In this document: positions 5,432-7,140 of the stretch, piece by piece
Layout of the letters: the number at the start of each line of letters is the position of its first letter
Numbering within the stretch: the first letter of the stretch is position 1
NCBI GenBank assembly: GCA_035718085.1
Contig: DASTHS010000222.1
Span: 1 to 7,140, forward strand
Length of the DNA stretch: 7,140 nt
Direction of reading: 5' to 3'
Origin: DASTHS01 sp035718085
Lineage (GTDB): Bacteria > Actinomycetota > Acidimicrobiia > Acidimicrobiales > Palsa-688
Made by a program: the position numbers and the translations under genes
Notes under the pieces: model-generated
The model's input: only the letters and a program-made list of their open reading frames with translations
Database searches by the model: none
Told to the model about the DNA's origin: nothing

Positions 5432-6184
5432 GTGAAGGTGCTCGTGACGGGGTCGGCCGACGGCCTCGGACTGCTCTCCGCCCGCTGGCTCGCCGAGCGG
5501 GGCCACGAGGTGGTGCTCCACGCCCGCGACGACCGGCGGGCCGCCGAGGCGACCGCCGCCGTGCCCGGTGCGACGTCGGCGGTGGTCGCCGACCTCGCCG
5601 ACCTCGCCGCCGTGCAACGCCTGGCCCGCCGGCTCGACCCGGTCGACACCGTGATCCACAACGCCGGCGTGGGCTACACCCGACCCCGCCGGGAGGAGGG
5701 CGCCGACGGCCACGAACTGCACCTGACCGTCAACGTCCTGGGCCCGTACCTGCTCACCGTCACCATGCCCCGACCCAGCCGCCTGGTGTGGCTGAGCTCG
5801 GGCATGCACCGGGGCGGCGACCCCTCGCTCGACGACCTCGAATGGGTGCGCCGGCGCTGGAGTGGCAGCGCCGCCTACTCCGACTCGAAGCTCTTCGACG
5901 TCGGCCTGGCGTTGGCCTTCGCCCGGCTGTGGCCCGAGGTGACCAGCCACGCCGTTGAGCCGGGATGGGTGGCCACCAAGATGGGGGGTCCCGGTGCGCC
6001 CGACGACCTGCAGGCCGGCGCCGAGACCCAGGCGTGGCTGGCCACCACCGACGACGACGTCGGCACCGGCGGCTACTGGTACCACCGCCGTCGGCGTCAG
6101 CCGCTCGAGGTGACGACGGACCCGGCCTGGCAGGACCGGCTGCTCGCCGCCTGCGCCGCCGCCACCGGCGTCGACGTCACCTGA
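5432..6184 (+). CDS. Short-chain dehydrogenase/reductase (SDR), probably NADP-dependent
   Basis: This is a 250-residue cytoplasmic oxidoreductase from GTG 5432 to TGA 6182-6184, the usual length for a classical SDR. The Rossmann nucleotide loop is T6-G-S-A-D-G-L-G13 (TGxxxGxG). H30-A-R32 after strand 2 suggests NADP(H) preference through R32. The structural HNAG is at 76-79. The catalytic residues are all present: N101 (TVNVLGPY), S122 or S123 (WLSSGMHRGG), Y149 and K153 in YSDSK. The segment AVEPGWVATKMGG (174-186) is the conserved PG loop. The late AWLATT and TGGYWYHRRR blocks resemble reductases of the ketoreductase-like SDR group acting on bulky carbonyl or hydroxyl substrates, but the substrate is not predictable. 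It is divergent from the PNGase A-type gene and convergent with the dehydrogenase pseudogene, overlapping its stop by 8 bp. Confidence 0.9.
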   Translation: MKVLVTGSADGLGLLSARWLAERGHEVVLHARDDRRAAEATAAVPGATSAVVADLADLAAVQRLARRLDPVDTVIHNAGVGYTRPRREEGADGHELHLTVNVLGPYLLTVTMPRPSRLVWLSSGMHRGGDPSLDDLEWVRRRWSGSAAYSDSKLFDVGLALAFARLWPEVTSHAVEPGWVATKMGGPGAPDDLQAGAETQAWLATTDDDVGTGGYWYHRRRRQPLEVTTDPAWQDRLLAACAAATGVDVT

Positions 6185-7064
6185 GGCTGCCACCCGGGAG
6201 GCGACCGCTGGGGCTACAGGGGCGCCATCGGCGCAGCAGGTCCGGGTCGCTGACCACCCTGATGGGCGGCCCGGCGAGGTAAGTGGCGACGTCCTCGGCC
6301 ATCTGCGCCCACTGGGCCCGGAAGCGCTGCTCGGTGACGCAGCCGATGTGGGGGGTCATGACCACCCTCTCGGTCGAGCGCAGGGGGTGGTCGGCGGGCA
6401 GCGGCTCCCGGTCGTAGACGTCGAGGCCGGCGCCGGCGAGGCGCCCCGAGCGCAGCGCGACGAGCAGCGCCGCCTCGTCGACGATCGGCCCCCTCGAGAC
6501 GTTCACGAGGATCGACCCGGGTTTCATGCGGGCCAGGTCATCCGCGCCCACGATGCCCCTCGTCCGCTCGGAGACACGAGGAACACGCCGAGCACGTCGG
6601 CGGAGGCGAAGAGCGCCTCCTTGGTCACCAGCCGCACACCCAGCTCCTGGCAACGTGCCGCGGTGAGGTTCTGGCTCCAGGCCACCACCTCCATGCCGAG
6701 CGCCCTGGCCACCGGCACCATGGCCCCGCCGAGGCGCCCGGCGCCGAGCAGCCCGAGCGTGGCCCCGCCGAGGGTCGTCGGGAAGCCGGTCTGCCCCCCG
6801 CCGGCCCGGATGGCCCGGTCTTCGACGCCTGTGCGCTTGGCCACCGAGAAGACCAGCGCCCACGCCATCTCCGCGGTGGTGGGGATGCCGGGGCCGCGGC
6901 CGCCGGTCAGCCTCGTAGCGGGCCAGCTCCTCGGCCAGCCGCTCGGGGGCGATGACCTCCCGCTACACGGTGACCTCGGCGTCGGCGGGCAGCTGCGACC
7001 AGTTGCCGTAGTCGAGGGCAACGCCGATGTAGTCGTCGAGGATGGCGATGTGCCGGGTGGCCAT
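6177..7064 (-). pseudogene. D-isomer-specific 2-hydroxyacid dehydrogenase, pseudogene
   Basis: This is a wrecked NAD-dependent D-2-hydroxyacid dehydrogenase. ATG 7064 opens MATRHIAILDDYIGVALDYG, and TAG interrupts at codon 34 (6963-6965), where a Tyr or Phe codon is expected. The frame continues REVIAPERLAEELARYEA and stops making sense near 6907-6912. There it jumps by one base into TGGRGPGIPTTAEMAWALVF, skipping the usual ~50-55 residues (the VVMRERTPF to VCG region). The NAD fold follows: LGLLGAGRLGG (GxGxxG), VVAWSQNLT and ADVLGVFLV. A base is missing near 6573-6574; the third frame then gives SERTRGIVGADDLARMKPGS, NVSRGPIVDEAAL (catalytic Arg), YDREPLPADHPLR (Glu) and TPHIGCVTE (His). 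It ends at TGA 6177-6179, inside the SDR's 3' end. Catalytic residues survive as text, but no intact protein can be made. Confidence 0.9.
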
Positions 7065-7140
7065 CGACTCGGTCTACTCCGCCCCGCCGACCGACGGGGC
7101 ACCCGGCCCACCAGTGGCGGCGACCCCCGGGGCCGGGGGG
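7065..7140. other. Right-edge sequence upstream of the dehydrogenase pseudogene
   Basis: These 76 bases are the 5' flank of the minus-strand pseudogene. GGAG lies about 12 bases before its ATG on the minus strand, a distant Shine-Dalgarno at best. GCCCCG (7081-7086) and CGGGGC (7095-7100) pair around an 8-base loop. The last 20 bases are almost pure G and C. No gene is supported here. Confidence 0.4.

Noticed and set aside
3913..5958. Open frame of about 680 codons on the plus strand
   Set aside because: It is antisense to the PNGase A-type gene and then off-frame through the SDR; no domain is visible.
3089..6193. Open frame of over 1,000 codons on the minus strand
   Set aside because: Its product is Arg/Gly/His-rich with no domain, and it runs through the PNGase A-type, methyltransferase and SDR genes in another frame. 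Long stop-free shadows are expected at this GC content.
1..7140. CRISPR array, tRNA/rRNA, transposase or phage integration site
   Set aside because: No regularly spaced repeats, no T-loop or anticodon-arm pattern, no DDE or recombinase motifs, and no flanking direct repeats of useful length were seen on either strand.

Overview
The window is very GC-rich (roughly 70% or more by eye), with third codon positions almost always G or C in the real genes. Several genes appear to start at GTG or ATG without a Shine-Dalgarno site, just after a -10-like hexamer. Together with the protein families present, this suggests a high-GC actinobacterium, possibly Acidimicrobiia-like; that placement is an inference.

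Layout. 1-470 (minus) is a gene that runs off the left edge and looks like a PD-(D/E)XK nuclease-like protein. 471-811 has no gene but carries mutually exclusive inverted repeats (606-649) and a perfect palindrome (789-804). The palindrome sits just upstream of a wrecked type II toxin-antitoxin module (812-1182, plus). In that module the N-terminal half of a ribbon-helix-helix antitoxin, interrupted by a one-base frameshift, is joined in frame to the C-terminal half of a MazF/PemK toxin. An intact HNH endonuclease (1130-2269, minus) converges on it. A short coding-like frame of unknown identity lies at 2359-2538 (plus), followed by a class I SAM methyltransferase (2622-3407, plus).

Next comes a large secreted protein (3508-5340, minus) of the PNGase A type (peptide:N-glycanase A family), with a signal peptide and a C-terminal sorting-like tail. 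It is divergent, across 91 bp, from a short-chain dehydrogenase/reductase (5432-6184, plus). The right end (6177-7064, minus) is a D-2-hydroxyacid dehydrogenase pseudogene with an in-frame stop, an internal deletion of perhaps 50 codons and a one-base frameshift.

How it fits together. There is no operon: neighbours are mostly convergent or divergent single genes. The left third (nuclease-like gene, toxin-antitoxin scar, HNH endonuclease) looks like accessory DNA. The middle and right hold stand-alone metabolic or secreted genes. No tRNA, rRNA, CRISPR array or insertion sequence was seen. I did not find a complete new system. The observations most worth following are the antitoxin-toxin fusion scar with its preserved operator, the PNGase A-type exoenzyme and the unidentified nuclease-like gene at the left edge.
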